64,000 nt of DNA from an uncultured Candidatus Poseidoniales archaeon (GCA_905182125.1 CAJJAV010000012.1:1-64000), one strand, 5' to 3'. Positions 24,173 to 35,500 are shown, counted from the first letter of the stretch. Numbers and translations are program-made. Notes: generated by a model not told the origin, from the letters alone.

Positions 24173-24862
24173 CTACGAGGAACGGCGTCGAGCCAATTCT
24201 GCAAGCACGTTCGTTTGAGTTCGAGCTCGCAAGACTGGTGTCAAGGGTGCTGGTAGTGGAAGGTTGTCGGATGTATTCGGCAGACTGCTTGATGCGGGAA
24301 GAGAGCCGGCGCGTGCAGTCAAGCCTGCAAGTGTGGCCGCTTCAGAACCCGCTTTGGAACAGAGCAGTGCGACAAGTTGGTTCAATGGCATGCCATCCTC
24401 CCAATTGAGGTAGTTGGAACCGTTTCTCGTTTTTGGAAAGGGCGGGATCCATTTTTCCAATTGCCTCAAACGTCCAGTCAGGTTTGAAGTCTCGACACGG
24501 AAGATCCGCCATGAATCGCCACGAACCCCTTTCAGACGATGAGCGTACAGGGGCATCAGATGGCAACGTTCCCCTTCATTGACCATCGCATCGTACTGGT
24601 GTTTGGTTCGCCCAGAAAGGTAGAGTTTGTTGGCTTTGGTGCTTTTCACCTCAATCGGGAAGCACATATCGCCACGGAGAACAAGTAAATCGCCAGTCCC
24701 TTCCATGCCCGAACCCGCAGCACGCACGACCAAAAAGGGCCGTTGAAGAACCAAACGCATGCGTTCTTTTTCTTCCGGGGTGCATGACCTGATGACGGCT
24801 TCGACGCCCTTGTTCACGCCAGCGAGCACCTGTCTCAACTCTCGTTCATACTGGCTGGACAC
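24173..24862 (-). CDS. Hjc-like Holliday junction resolvase with C-terminal extension
   Basis: 229 residues, against about 130 for typical Hjc. Catalytic residues of the archaeal resolvase fold are visible: Glu6/Glu8 in QYERELRQVL, Asp58 in GSGMEGTGDLLVL, and Glu71-x-Lys73 in CFPIEVKST. The Asp-to-Glu spacing of 13 matches the 13 residues I recall for Hjc. The first Glu-to-Asp gap is about 25 residues longer than usual, and the last 100 residues (Ser/Pro/Ala-rich, ending ELARRRSS) are an extension of unknown role. Hjc cuts four-way junctions symmetrically during recombination and repair. The start is GTG 24862, because an in-frame stop lies just upstream. It is divergent from the RNase H-like gene. 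Confidence 0.72.
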   Translation of the reverse strand: MSSQYERELRQVLAGVNKGVEAVIRSCTPEEKERMRLVLQRPFLVVRAAGSGMEGTGDLLVLRGDMCFPIEVKSTKANKLYLSGRTKHQYDAMVNEGERCHLMPLYAHRLKGVRGDSWRIFRVETSNLTGRLRQLEKWIPPFPKTRNGSNYLNWEDGMPLNQLVALLCSKAGSEAATLAGLTARAGSLPASSSLPNTSDNLPLPAPLTPVLRARTQTNVLAELARRRSS

Positions 24863-25016
24863 AGTGTCTCATCAATGTCAATCGTTCTTGATGACTTCGG
24901 CGAAAGTCCCACCCTACACGACCAGAAGAGATCCTCCGCCACGCCACCAAAATGCACAAACTTCCTTGAACCTCCTCTGCTGTTCAACCATTGTGGCAAG
25001 GCTTGCGGTCCGAACA

Positions 25017-25730
25017 ATGGATTTCCGATTGGCGTTTCAGCTGATGCAAACCCTCAAGCAACGAGGGATCAAATTCGATCTCCTCGATTATCACGCACCT
25101 CTCGCCCACAACGATACCGTTTGGATGGCGACAGAGTTGGAAACCTCTGAACGATGCGATGAGGGGCAGCCGGTAGCCGCAACCATGGAATCAATCGATG
25201 GTGCCGTTGAACGGGCCATCCAACATCTTCGCGGCGTTCACCAGATTCATGAATTGACTTTTGGAGTCGATCCCGGACCACGCCCCGGTGTGGCATGGAT
25301 GGGTGACGGGGTGTTGTTGGGCATGGCTCAACTGGAATCAGTAGACGAGGTTGTCACCCACATTCGAAGCATCGAAAAGGCGGTGCAGCACGCATCGGCA
25401 GTGATCCGAATTGGTGACGGTGCCCCCATTCTGCGAGACCACATCATCAACGAGTGCCTGGCAGAAGGTCTGTTGATCGAACAGGTCGATGAAGCGAAAA
25501 CCTCGAAAGGTTTGCTGCGCCACAATCACGTCCTATCCGCTGTCCGCATCGCACTGCTTGTTGGTTTGCGGGTGTGGGAACAGCGCAGCATTTCCCCCAC
25601 GATGGGAGAGCTGAAAGAGATACAACGTCAAAGCCGAAAATTAAGCCAGGGACGAAAAACAATCTCGACAAAATTAGCCCTTGCTGTTGCTCGGCGTGAA
25701 CTCAACCTGCACGAAGCTTTGACTTCTTGA
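25017..25730 (+). CDS. Putative RNase H-fold (RuvC-like) protein
   Basis: 237 residues from ATG 25017. After an N-terminal helical region, residues about 84-105 read ELTFGVDPGPRPGVAWMGDGVLLG. This is the first strand, turn and second strand of an RNase H/RuvC-like fold, with a candidate catalytic Asp in VDPG. Further acidic residues occur in IGDGAPILRDHI and IEQVDEAKTS, and a basic C-terminal helix (RQSRKLSQGRKTISTK) could bind nucleic acid. I do not recognise the exact family, so activity is a hypothesis. The upstream frame to 24759 lies inside the divergent resolvase gene and is not used. Tail-to-tail with signal peptidase. Confidence 0.55.
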   Translation: MDFRLAFQLMQTLKQRGIKFDLLDYHAPLAHNDTVWMATELETSERCDEGQPVAATMESIDGAVERAIQHLRGVHQIHELTFGVDPGPRPGVAWMGDGVLLGMAQLESVDEVVTHIRSIEKAVQHASAVIRIGDGAPILRDHIINECLAEGLLIEQVDEAKTSKGLLRHNHVLSAVRIALLVGLRVWEQRSISPTMGELKEIQRQSRKLSQGRKTISTKLALAVARRELNLHEALTS

Positions 25731-26747
25731 TCACTCTTCTTCGAGTTCCTCAGCCGCAATTTTAATTTCCGGCGCGCCTTTTATGATTCGACGGAGCACT
25801 GGTTCCAATGCCAACGGCGCAAGAAGCACGCCTGCAACCAATATGAACAGGGCCAGATAGGATGAATTTGGAACATAGATTGTGCCCGGAGATGCTGAGT
25901 CGACGTTCAATGCCAATTTGACGGTTCCAAGCCACGGTAGTTCCCCACCGGCAACACCAATCAACCATGAATCCCGAATTGGACGAACCACGCCTGATTC
26001 GCTGTGAACACCGACCGACCCGTTCACCACCGACGAGCCTTGGTCGACGGAGCAATTGTTGTTGTCGCCCAAGGTCACCAAACCTGCTTGTGAAGGGGTC
26101 CAATTCCAGACCACGAGGTGAGGTTCAACATTGGCATGCGTCATGCGATCGCAGTCGTAGTACCCCGCCTGGATGCCGTCAAAAGCAATCGAGATGCTTG
26201 AAGCGTTGACGATATCAGTCCCTGGCACATTCCATGTCAACACACAAGTTCCTCGACCACCATCGACATCGAGAAGCGCATCATCGTAACTTCCCCCGTC
26301 CGGGCAATGGACCGCGCTAGGTGAATCGGCAGCAACCTCTCGGTCCGGGGACTGTGTCATTTGAGCGACGACTTTGAGGATCGCCCGATGAATAATCGGC
26401 GTGCCCCCTTCACCGTTTTTATCGTAAATAATCACATCGCCGGCCATACCGTGTTTCTCGTATCCATAATCCGGGTGCGAAGGGTCGCTTGCTTCAGCGA
26501 AGGTGACGACGGTGCTCATTGGCCGGTCGTGAACAAGCACCAAATCTCCAGCATCAATGCTCCCGATGGCACCGTTCTCTTCATGGACCATGGATGAGGA
26601 TTCAACGACGACAAGGGGTGGCATTGAGCCTGTGTGAGCGTACAGCCCAAGCACCAAGATGCCAATCATACCGGCAGCGAGGACCATTTCGCGCAACAAC
26701 GAGGACAATGGATCGTTTTGCGTCAACGGTGCTCCCCTCTGACTCAC
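25731..26747 (-). CDS. Signal peptidase I, archaeal/Sec11 type
   Basis: 338 residues. An N-terminal membrane helix (MVLAAGMIGILVLGLYA) is followed by VVVESSSMVHEE, with the catalytic Ser52 next to Met53. SIDAGDLVLVHDR and GDVIIYDKNGEGGTPIIHRAI follow, with His in place of the bacterial Lys, as in Sec11-type enzymes. The long middle section is larger than in most archaeal homologues, and a second membrane helix lies near the C-terminus (LALFILVAGVLLAPLAL). It removes signal peptides from exported proteins, of which several large ones are encoded nearby. The GTG start overlaps the upstream gene's stop by 4 bases (GTGA). Confidence 0.85.
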   Translation of the reverse strand: MSQRGAPLTQNDPLSSLLREMVLAAGMIGILVLGLYAHTGSMPPLVVVESSSMVHEENGAIGSIDAGDLVLVHDRPMSTVVTFAEASDPSHPDYGYEKHGMAGDVIIYDKNGEGGTPIIHRAILKVVAQMTQSPDREVAADSPSAVHCPDGGSYDDALLDVDGGRGTCVLTWNVPGTDIVNASSISIAFDGIQAGYYDCDRMTHANVEPHLVVWNWTPSQAGLVTLGDNNNCSVDQGSSVVNGSVGVHSESGVVRPIRDSWLIGVAGGELPWLGTVKLALNVDSASPGTIYVPNSSYLALFILVAGVLLAPLALEPVLRRIIKGAPEIKIAAEELEEE

Positions 26748-27130
26748 CGTCGGAGTCCCTTGCTTTCAAGGAATGCCGTCCATGTTGCTTCATGCCCTGC
26801 ACCAAGGACGGTTGCTGATTCGTCACCTTCTGCTTTTCTTCGGCGCAGTTCAGACATCGAATCGATTTCATGCAATTCTTCAAGCAGCAAAGCATGGCCG
26901 CGCAAGTTGAGGAATTCGGGCAACGCGATCAAGAGGAAGAGTCCTGAAAGCACCCCTAAACCGATCGCTCCACCGGTAAAATCACCCCATGTGGACTCGT
27001 TTTGTAGGAAAAGCACCTGACTTGCACATAACAAAAACAGGATGCCTGCGGCTCCAGAAGCGGCGGCGGCGTAACCCAATTGACGTCCGTGTTGTGCAGC
27101 CCACCATTTTGAAATCATACCAAGTACCAT
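26744..27130 (-). CDS. Two-helix membrane protein coupled to signal peptidase
   Basis: 128 residues from ATG 27130 (ATG 27118 is an alternative). Two hydrophobic helices (YAAAASGAAGILFLLCASQVLFL and GGAIGLGVLSGLFLLIALPEF) are followed by a charged cytoplasmic-type tail (EELHEIDSMSELRRRKAEG). Its stop overlaps the signal-peptidase start, so the two are co-translated; it may assist or anchor the peptidase. No family is recognised. Divergent from the 1712-residue surface protein across 132 bases. Confidence 0.6.
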   Translation of the reverse strand: MVLGMISKWWAAQHGRQLGYAAAASGAAGILFLLCASQVLFLQNESTWGDFTGGAIGLGVLSGLFLLIALPEFLNLRGHALLLEELHEIDSMSELRRRKAEGDESATVLGAGHEATWTAFLESKGLRR

Positions 27131-27262
27131 GCTTCGCCCTGACGAGACATGCCCCCCACAACTTCTTGAGGCTTCCTTCCCGATGTGACATAATGGGGCG
27201 AAGTTGAAATGCTTTGACGGGGGGTTGGGCAAAGGCCCATTGAGGGACACCTGGTGATTTTC

Positions 27263-30200
27263 ATGCAAAAAGCATTATTTCTAACCCTGATTTTCCTCAC
27301 TTCTTTGATGGCCCCACTTGCTGCTGGAGCGACCACTGAGACGCAATTCCGCAACGGGACGACCACCTACAGCCAGACATTTAGCGGCAGTGGGAACGGC
27401 ACCGCTGGAGACCTCGCAATACCGTTCGGAGCGGAAGTGACCGGAGCTGAGTTCAAACTGCGCGGTGATGCAAGCAAAACCACGTACACCAACTTCACCA
27501 CTGACAGCCATTTCGGTGGTTCGGGTGACGGTGCGTGGGTTGGAAGTGGACCGTCCCCTTTCACCTCTGGCAGCCGCGATAAAATTAACGTGGATTCCCA
27601 GCAAATGGAACTGAAAGGTAATCCATCCCTCATCGATCTTGACATGGGCCGAACCCAACAAGTCCAATCAAAAGGCTCTGCAGTGCAAAACACGACAGGG
27701 CAATTCATGGCCAATGGCGATCAAGGCTATACTGGCTTGACCAAAACATTCCCAACCCTTAGCGTAAGCACCACTGCTGGCTGGAATTACATCGGAGTCG
27801 TCGTGCAAGTGGGTGATGAATACCACGTCATGCGCTACACTTCCTCTGGTTTGTACAGCTTGCCAGTGATCCTCCGGATCAACGCCACAACCGGCGCTTA
27901 CCTCGGGACGGCAAGCGTTGATGTCAACAGCAACGGATGCACTTCGAGTCAGTATTACCGTATGACCGATGCAACCGTGGATGGAAACACAGTCTACACT
28001 GCCCACAATTCGTACTATTACCTGACTAAATGGACGGTTCGTGATATTGACACCAACAACGACGGGAACAAAGATGGACGCCAATGGAAATGTGAGAAGT
28101 CTTGGTCGTTCAGTCCGAATTATGTCACCGGTGTAGACATCGATGAATCAACAGGAAAAATGTGGGTTTCAACCTACAGCTACTCCGCAAGAGCTCACTA
28201 CCTCAATGAGGTGAACAAGAATTCACCAACCTCTGTCAACGGTACGTGGACGCTTGGAACATCCTCGACCATTCCAACACAATACGGAGCAGGGCTCGTG
28301 GTCAATTACCCAACCATTGTTTACAATGAATATGACCAATCTTACAAAAGCGGCGTGGGCTACATTTACGACAGTTACCATCACTATTTGACTTTCAACG
28401 GAAATTTCATCGAACACATGGGCGTTCTACCTGTTCAAGAAGGAGGTCACTACGGCCTTGTAGAAGCCGGTGATGGCAAACTTAGTTTTGCTTGCTCATA
28501 CTACAGCACAACATACTGTTCAAGTTCGTCTCGGCACAAAATCTACAGCCATGGTGACGGGGCTTTGTATGACGCTCGAACACCAACCTCAACCTCGAAC
28601 ATGATCGAGGGTGCAGCAGTATCGCTGTCCAAACCAATTTCAGAATACATGGTGACAGGGATCATTGGCTACCTACCGAGCGGTACCAGCATCGATGTGG
28701 ATTTGTCGAACGACGGTGGCAGCACTTGGCGACATGTCTCTGCCGGCCAAAGCATAACATTCCCGACCGCAACCAGCAGCCTGCTCTGGCGGGCAACGCT
28801 GAATGGAACCACAACAGCCACCCCCATTTTAGATGGCATTGGCATCGAATACACCACTTCGTATGTGAATTCGGCATACATGTACGTCAATCAATATGTG
28901 GGAAGTGGCGTCAAAAACACAGTTGCAGCCACGATTTCTTGGAACGCAACTGTTCCATCTGGGACTTCCGTGAAGATCAACTATGGCTATTCCTCTTCTT
29001 CGATTTGTACATCTGGAAGCGCTGGTGTTCAAACCTGGACCACAACACAATCTGGTCAAACCAAACCCCTCAGCCCAACGGGTTACTACATGTGCCTACG
29101 GGTTGAATTGTCAACATCAAATTCACAAAATACCCCCTCGGTTTCGAACATTATCGTTGCTCAGCACGCTGATGCACCAGAAGAATCAGGGATTGAAATT
29201 GGTGGTTTACTCGATCCGGACAAAGATGTTTGGACGACACCAACGTGTTGGAAGAAGCCTGCATCGGACGGCCCCTTACTTGGCCCAATCACGGTGACAG
29301 ACCAAACGGTTTCTGCTGGAGTCAACAACCTCCTCAAATGCCTCAACGACCGAATTCCAGACAATGGCGCAGGGATTGCGAACCTTTCGATTGGTTTGGT
29401 CTCTGCATCTTCTGGAGTGCTAACGTTGGAATCGTTTTCGATCACCTACACAGTCAATACCATCAATCTTGACATCCAAATACCGGTTGGCGAAGTGCTC
29501 CATGAGCGCCTTCAACCCTACGAAGTCATCACCCGGCACATCATCGGTGAAGACGCAACAGACATGGCTGAAGCCACACTTACCTTGCAAACCAATTCCA
29601 TCGCCAAGAATCCAACCATGACCTGGCAGAGCGGAGACGTCTTCCCAGATCCAAACGATCCTGAAGATTACATCGAAATGGATGCACGCTCGTGGTCAGC
29701 CGAAAATAACGGAATCCTTGAAATTCACTGGGTGTTCCACGTCACGTCTGAATTCCCTGACCAAAATGCAGTCCGGTTCAAGACTGGATGCCTCGACAAC
29801 AGTGGCTCTGCAGGCTATTCACCAGTTGATCTACTCAGCGATTACACAATGGAAGTCAACCGTAGTTTCGGCCTCGGTTGGCTCAAGGTGAGGGACAATG
29901 ATGGTGAACTTACTATGGATGACGTGCCTGACAACACATGGGTTGCAGCAGGAGAAACCCTCTACTTCCAAGGAGCAATGTGGTTCCAAAACACAGAAGA
30001 CGCACCGAAAGACAGCGCCTTTGACGTTCGCATTTCCCGAAACGGTTGGGTGGAAAGCACAGCCCGCGACACGACCAACAACAACGGTACGTTCTTCATC
30101 GGCATCGACCTTCCAGAAATTGATGTTCCAGACGGCTTGACCTATGAGGTGCAGACCTACAACGAACGCGAACCAACCCATGTGATGGCTCCCAACAGCG

Positions 30201-32401
30201 ATTGGCAACGCACCTACAAGGTCGATGCTACATCGCCCGAGCGAATGGACAACGCACCTGTTGACGACGGCTATGAGGCGGCAAGCACCCAACAAGAAAT
30301 CAAGGTCATGGTCAATGACGACGTTGGCCATCCCATGAGCCTTGACCTCATGTATTGGGTTGAAGCAGATCATGACAGCAACAGGAACGGTGAAGCAGAT
30401 CCTCAAGAATACGCTCTAAAGACCGTACACAACACCACTGAAGCAAAGAACAAGTGGTTCATCACAACCATTGACCACTCACGGAATCCAAACATGGGCC
30501 GAGTGTCCTACTTTTGGACCGGTGGCGACCAAGCTGGTAATTCCTTGTTCTTTACCGCCATTGGCAACGATGATGAAGTCATGATGTTTGAATCCGAAGC
30601 TGGATTTGACAGCGATGATGCAACCTTCCGAACCCGTAAGGATTCCAGTGCAGTGTACACCGGATTGGAATGGGTTGGCCACCAAGACAATGCCCCGATT
30701 TTTGCAGGCATGGAACAAACGATCACGCTTGGTTTCATTGACGCAAACACAGCCATTGATTTCGAACACATTTCCCTTGTCTTTGACTTCGAAGGACCAA
30801 ACCCGCTGAGGGATGCACAACGCATCTCCTATTCGGGCATGAACGACACCTTCTGGTCTGAAAGTGACTTCATCACCTTGATGTCGACAAGTGCCATGCA
30901 TGAAACAACAAACGAATCCGGGCTACCATGGATACAATTGGCCTTCCACTTCGAAATTGGATGGGATTGGCCAGATGAAGAAATGGGTGATGTCGCTTTG
31001 ATTTACAAAGAACGAGGGTCCCCCTTCGAAGACCGAATTTTGCTTCTCGAGCACACCTTCCGAGTTGAAAATGATCTGATGTTGGCGCCAAGCGATTACC
31101 TCGTCGAAGACATCAGTGAACCCCGAACAGGACAGGTCGCTGATGGCAGCCGTGTTCGTAAGGACGACCGGTTAGCATTCACTGGAACTGTGGTCTATGA
31201 GGGGAGCAGTGTACCTGCACCTCGAGACGTCGGTATCCTTGTCGAAGTGTTTGACGGAGAGAAAATGTGGAGCGATGGTTCCCTCACCGCCCAAGGTGAA
31301 TACTCTGTTGAAGTGCCTCTTTCAGCTGCCAGCACCCTTCAATCATCCCCGACACGGACCTGCTTGATCTCCATCACCAACATCCCTGGACGCGGTGAAG
31401 ACATGACGGGTACGTTGGTGTCAACCACGCTTCAAGTCACTGTGGATGACGCGGCACCACGTGTGGTAAAGCGAACAAGTCCGCTCAACATCATCGATAT
31501 CTCTGCCAACAATGACCTGACGTTTGTCCCTGTTGAATTCCACGGCACAGAAGATGCCGATCTTACAGGATCGAGGCAAATGGTCCACTGGGTCATGCGT
31601 GACGCGACCCGAACGGTTACCATTGGTGCAGGGTCGACCCTGCTCGGTATGCAACAAGAAGGACAAAATGTCATTTGGACAGGTGCTGTTGACCTCACAG
31701 ACGGTGGACGCATCACGCCTCAAGTCGGCGACTTTGTTGGCTTCTATGTCAGCGGCTACGATGCGGCAGGCAACCAATTCCCGGTCGTGTCCAATTCTGA
31801 AGCAAGCCCTGTGCCCGAACTGGCAGTCGATGACACTGACTTTGAACGGCAATGGATTCGATTGGGCGCAGTTGGACCAGAGTTGCGTGTTCGATCAATC
31901 GATCTTTCTGATGACCACGTCTCGCCCGGCTCAAGCGTCGATGTCACCGCCAAAGTAATCAACACAGGCGGCGAGACCAACGCTTCATTCAAGGTCAGTT
32001 TCTATGCTGGCGATGAGGACAAACCGTTTGATGAAATCACATTAACCGGTATCGACTCTGGTGAAATCATCGAGGTCACCTCCACTTGGAAAGCCACAAG
32101 CGTCGATCGCTTGCGTGTCGTAGTGGACCGAGACAATGTGATTGTCGAAGTCAACGATGATGACAACAGCGCCGAGCATTCTGTTGAACTCGCCTATCCA
32201 ATGTACCTTGGCTGGTTCGATTCTCCACGGGAAAGCCCGTTGGTTTGGATCTTCGTCTTGACGTCCATACTCGTCTTGATTGGTGTTGCTACCATTGCTG
32301 CCCGTACCAGCATCGACCACAGCGAAGGCCTCTTCGAAGAAGAAGAAGATTGGGAAGAAGAAGATGACCAAGAAGATGAAGACGAATTCGATGATGACTG
32401 A
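27263..32401 (+). CDS. Giant cell-surface protein with CARDB domain and acidic cytoplasmic tail
   Basis: 1712 residues. A signal peptide (MQKALFLTLIFLTSLMAPLAAG) begins at ATG 27263, preceded by GGTGA; GTG 27254 is less likely. The exterior part is Thr/Ser/Asn-rich and beta-rich. Residues about 40-380 look like a sheet-rich or propeller-like domain. The middle holds Ig-like repeats (TYKVDATSPERMDNAPVD, VDDAAPRVVKR). Residues about 1535-1650 are a CARDB adhesion domain (ELRVRSIDLSDDHVSPGSS, VDVTAKVINTGGETNASF). One membrane helix near the end (PLVWIFVLTSILVLIGVATIAA) is followed by a tail of almost only Glu and Asp. It probably forms part of the cell envelope or binds particles; the exact function is unknown. 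Confidence 0.72.
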   Translation: MQKALFLTLIFLTSLMAPLAAGATTETQFRNGTTTYSQTFSGSGNGTAGDLAIPFGAEVTGAEFKLRGDASKTTYTNFTTDSHFGGSGDGAWVGSGPSPFTSGSRDKINVDSQQMELKGNPSLIDLDMGRTQQVQSKGSAVQNTTGQFMANGDQGYTGLTKTFPTLSVSTTAGWNYIGVVVQVGDEYHVMRYTSSGLYSLPVILRINATTGAYLGTASVDVNSNGCTSSQYYRMTDATVDGNTVYTAHNSYYYLTKWTVRDIDTNNDGNKDGRQWKCEKSWSFSPNYVTGVDIDESTGKMWVSTYSYSARAHYLNEVNKNSPTSVNGTWTLGTSSTIPTQYGAGLVVNYPTIVYNEYDQSYKSGVGYIYDSYHHYLTFNGNFIEHMGVLPVQEGGHYGLVEAGDGKLSFACSYYSTTYCSSSSRHKIYSHGDGALYDARTPTSTSNMIEGAAVSLSKPISEYMVTGIIGYLPSGTSIDVDLSNDGGSTWRHVSAGQSITFPTATSSLLWRATLNGTTTATPILDGIGIEYTTSYVNSAYMYVNQYVGSGVKNTVAATISWNATVPSGTSVKINYGYSSSSICTSGSAGVQTWTTTQSGQTKPLSPTGYYMCLRVELSTSNSQNTPSVSNIIVAQHADAPEESGIEIGGLLDPDKDVWTTPTCWKKPASDGPLLGPITVTDQTVSAGVNNLLKCLNDRIPDNGAGIANLSIGLVSASSGVLTLESFSITYTVNTINLDIQIPVGEVLHERLQPYEVITRHIIGEDATDMAEATLTLQTNSIAKNPTMTWQSGDVFPDPNDPEDYIEMDARSWSAENNGILEIHWVFHVTSEFPDQNAVRFKTGCLDNSGSAGYSPVDLLSDYTMEVNRSFGLGWLKVRDNDGELTMDDVPDNTWVAAGETLYFQGAMWFQNTEDAPKDSAFDVRISRNGWVESTARDTTNNNGTFFIGIDLPEIDVPDGLTYEVQTYNEREPTHVMAPNSDWQRTYKVDATSPERMDNAPVDDGYEAASTQQEIKVMVNDDVGHPMSLDLMYWVEADHDSNRNGEADPQEYALKTVHNTTEAKNKWFITTIDHSRNPNMGRVSYFWTGGDQAGNSLFFTAIGNDDEVMMFESEAGFDSDDATFRTRKDSSAVYTGLEWVGHQDNAPIFAGMEQTITLGFIDANTAIDFEHISLVFDFEGPNPLRDAQRISYSGMNDTFWSESDFITLMSTSAMHETTNESGLPWIQLAFHFEIGWDWPDEEMGDVALIYKERGSPFEDRILLLEHTFRVENDLMLAPSDYLVEDISEPRTGQVADGSRVRKDDRLAFTGTVVYEGSSVPAPRDVGILVEVFDGEKMWSDGSLTAQGEYSVEVPLSAASTLQSSPTRTCLISITNIPGRGEDMTGTLVSTTLQVTVDDAAPRVVKRTSPLNIIDISANNDLTFVPVEFHGTEDADLTGSRQMVHWVMRDATRTVTIGAGSTLLGMQQEGQNVIWTGAVDLTDGGRITPQVGDFVGFYVSGYDAAGNQFPVVSNSEASPVPELAVDDTDFERQWIRLGAVGPELRVRSIDLSDDHVSPGSSVDVTAKVINTGGETNASFKVSFYAGDEDKPFDEITLTGIDSGEIIEVTSTWKATSVDRLRVVVDRDNVIVEVNDDDNSAEHSVELAYPMYLGWFDSPRESPLVWIFVLTSILVLIGVATIAARTSIDHSEGLFEEEEDWEEEDDQEDEDEFDDD

Positions 32402-32501
32402 AGACCAGTCAGCCATTTTTCGTTGAAATCGCCAACCATGGGGCACTGCAAATCCTCAAAAGAGGTCGGCACGAGGACCACTCGAAGAGGGTGGGGAGAG
32501 T

Positions 32502-35500
32502 ATGTCTGGTGTGTTTTCAATCCTCGATAAACGTCTCGCGGATTCCCTCCAAGAGCGTGGATGGGTTCCGACACCCGTTCAAACAGCTGCTTTGCCAGAG
32601 TTATGCGCTGGTGAAGATCGCATCATTATCGCACCAACGGGGTCTGGAAAGACGCTGACTGCCGTCCTACCTGTGCTCCACCGCTGCCTGAGTGAAGCCT
32701 GGGATCCATTGGCCATTCTCTACATTACGCCGTTACGAGCACTCAACCGAGACGTTGACCGAAGACTGGAAGAAATCGCCGGTGCTGTTGGGCTCAAGGT
32801 TGGGTTGCGTCACGGCGACACGACCCAGAGCGAACGAGCGAGGCAGACCCGTAAACCACCGCACTTGCTCGTCACCACTCCCGAAACATTTCAGCTGATG
32901 TTCACTGGGAAAAACCTGCGAAAACTGTTGGGAAGCGTTCGTGCCGTCATCATCGACGAAGTGCACGATTTGGCTGCCAGTGAACGGGGTTGGCAATTGT
33001 CCCTCGGCCTCGCTCGATTGGAGGCACTCTCTGGAAGAACCGTACAACGTATTGGACTTTCAGCGACGGTTGGAAACCCTGAAGCGGTTGCGAAATGGCT
33101 TTCGCCCAAACGGGGTGAAGCCATCATCGCAATGGGGGACCGCAGCACTGAAATCACCGTTGAGTGCGCACAACCGCTCGCTGAAGATGAAGTCGGTGGG
33201 ATTGAACTCGGCGTCACGCCACGGGTTCACGCTAGTTTTCGGCGTTTGATTCAAGTTCTTCGGACCGAACCGCCGTGTTTGGTGTTCGTCAACAGCAGAA
33301 ACGATGCAGAAACCATCGCAAACAGACTCCAAAAAATGGCTCCTGATGTCCAAATTGGGGTTCATCATGGTTCGCTTGCTGCCGAGACACGCCAAGACAT
33401 GGAAGACCGGTTGAGGGCAGGGGACCTTGCCGGACTGGTGTGCACATCAAGCCTTGAACTCGGAATCGATGTTGGAAAGATTCAACGCATTGTCCAAGTC
33501 AAAAGCCCCCGCTCTGTTGACCGAATGCTGCAACGGGTTGGACGAGCAGATCACCGATTGGGTGGTGTTGGTCGAGGTCATTTACTCGCTTGGGACGCCG
33601 ATGAAATCGCCGAAGGAGCCGTTGTGGCTCGCCGTGCTATGTGTGGTGAAATCGAACCTGTGGAATGGCGCGACCGTCCAAAAACCGTGGTTGCCAATCA
33701 GCTGGTCTTGATGGCCCATTCGCACAATGCAGTCCCCATCGACACGGCCACTGAAATCATCGGCAATGCCAGTCAGTTTCAAGGTTGGAACCGCCATGAC
33801 ACTGAAGCAATCCTCAAGGTTCTCGCAGACAGTTGGATCATCCGTCACACACCCGATCCAAAGGAAGTCCCATGGTACAGATGGCCGGCAAAGGTGTACG
33901 CCCTCGCACAAGCTGAGGCTTTGGCCAAAAAATTGACCTTACCAGAAGAGCGTCCCAGGTACAATGTTCCCGATGAAGAAATTTCGAAGGAAATTAAATC
34001 GCTCGAGGTCCCTGTTCCCGAACTGTTCGCCAAGGGATGGTTCTCAACCGCAGGTCGAACCCGGCAATGGGTGAGCAATCACCTCTCGATGATTCCTGAC
34101 AAGCAGTCCTACCGCGTGCGGGATGCCGTCACCCGTCGAACCCTTGGAAACGTCGATGAAGCGTTTGTTCTGTCCCTCAATGACAGCGGGGAAGATGACG
34201 ATGGGCATCGACGTCAGTTTGTCATGGCAGGACGCACATGGATGATCATTGATGCTGACCCCGAGCAATCAGAACTCCTTGTCACGCCGGTTTCAGACCA
34301 AGCCAACGCTCCTCAATGGGTTGGAGAATTGCCGCCGGTCCCAAAAGCCATCGCTAGGGACATTGGTCGTTTGCGGCATCTGGTCGCAGAAGACCTTGGT
34401 TTGTACGAATCAGATCTCGAAGACACATCTGATGCGATTGACGTCAATGCCCTGTTTGCAGACCGGAATTCAACCCTTCGCGAACACCCAATCGATGACG
34501 AAGCATTGGGCCTGATGGCTGAAACCATTACCAACCATATTGAGGCAACTGGCGTGCTAGCCACCGACCGGAAAATGACCATTGAGGAACGAGATGATGC
34601 AATCGTCATCAACTCCTGCCATGGTTCTCGAATCAACGAAGCGCTTGGCCATTTCCTCATGGCGATGGCTTCGACCAAAACCGGAAAGTGGGGGCGTTTG
34701 GTCAATGAACCAACCCGAATTAGCCTGCAAACTGGCGACATACATGCTGAACACATCGTGGGGTGGCTGAAGGAAACGCCGCCTGATGCATTGCAAGGTC
34801 TGCTGAGCGTGACACTGCCCAATTCAAGGCAAGTCCGCTGGAGGTTTGCCCAAGTTGCCAAGACCTTTGGCATCCTAAGGCATGGTGTTGATCCCCGGAA
34901 AATCAATCTTCAAGCCCTGCTCCGAAAGTACCGTGGTACCGTCGTCATGGAGGAAGTGCTCGACAAATTATTCCACGAACGCATGGATGTCCTCGGAGCA
35001 CGCGATGTGTTGCATGCCATTCAAACAGGCTTGATCGTGATCGAAGTGTCAGCGAGCGGTCCAATGGGTGTTTCCAACCGCTCAAGCAGGGATTTACTGC
35101 TGCCCAATTGGGACAATGCCGCCGTTCGTGAAAAATTGAAGACACGCCTGATCAATGAACGTGCAGTTCTATGCTGCCTTCGATGCAAGAACATTCGGAG
35201 GTTCCGTGTGGCTCGATTCAATGAAATAAAGGACATTAAACGATGCTCAAAGTGTTCCGGTACCATGCTTGCATGCGCTCGAGAAGGCATGCAAACCATG
35301 CTCGAAGGCTGGGTTGCTTCGGAAGATGAAAAAGATCAGGGGCGAATGATGAAAAACGCAGCTATCGTTCAAAATCGAGGCTATGAAGCAGTGGTTTGTT
35401 TGATGGGTAGAGGCGTGGGTGAAGCAACTGCTCAACGTCTGTTACGAAAAGTCCAGCGCAACAACATGGAAGGATTGCTGGAAGCCATTCACAACGCTGA

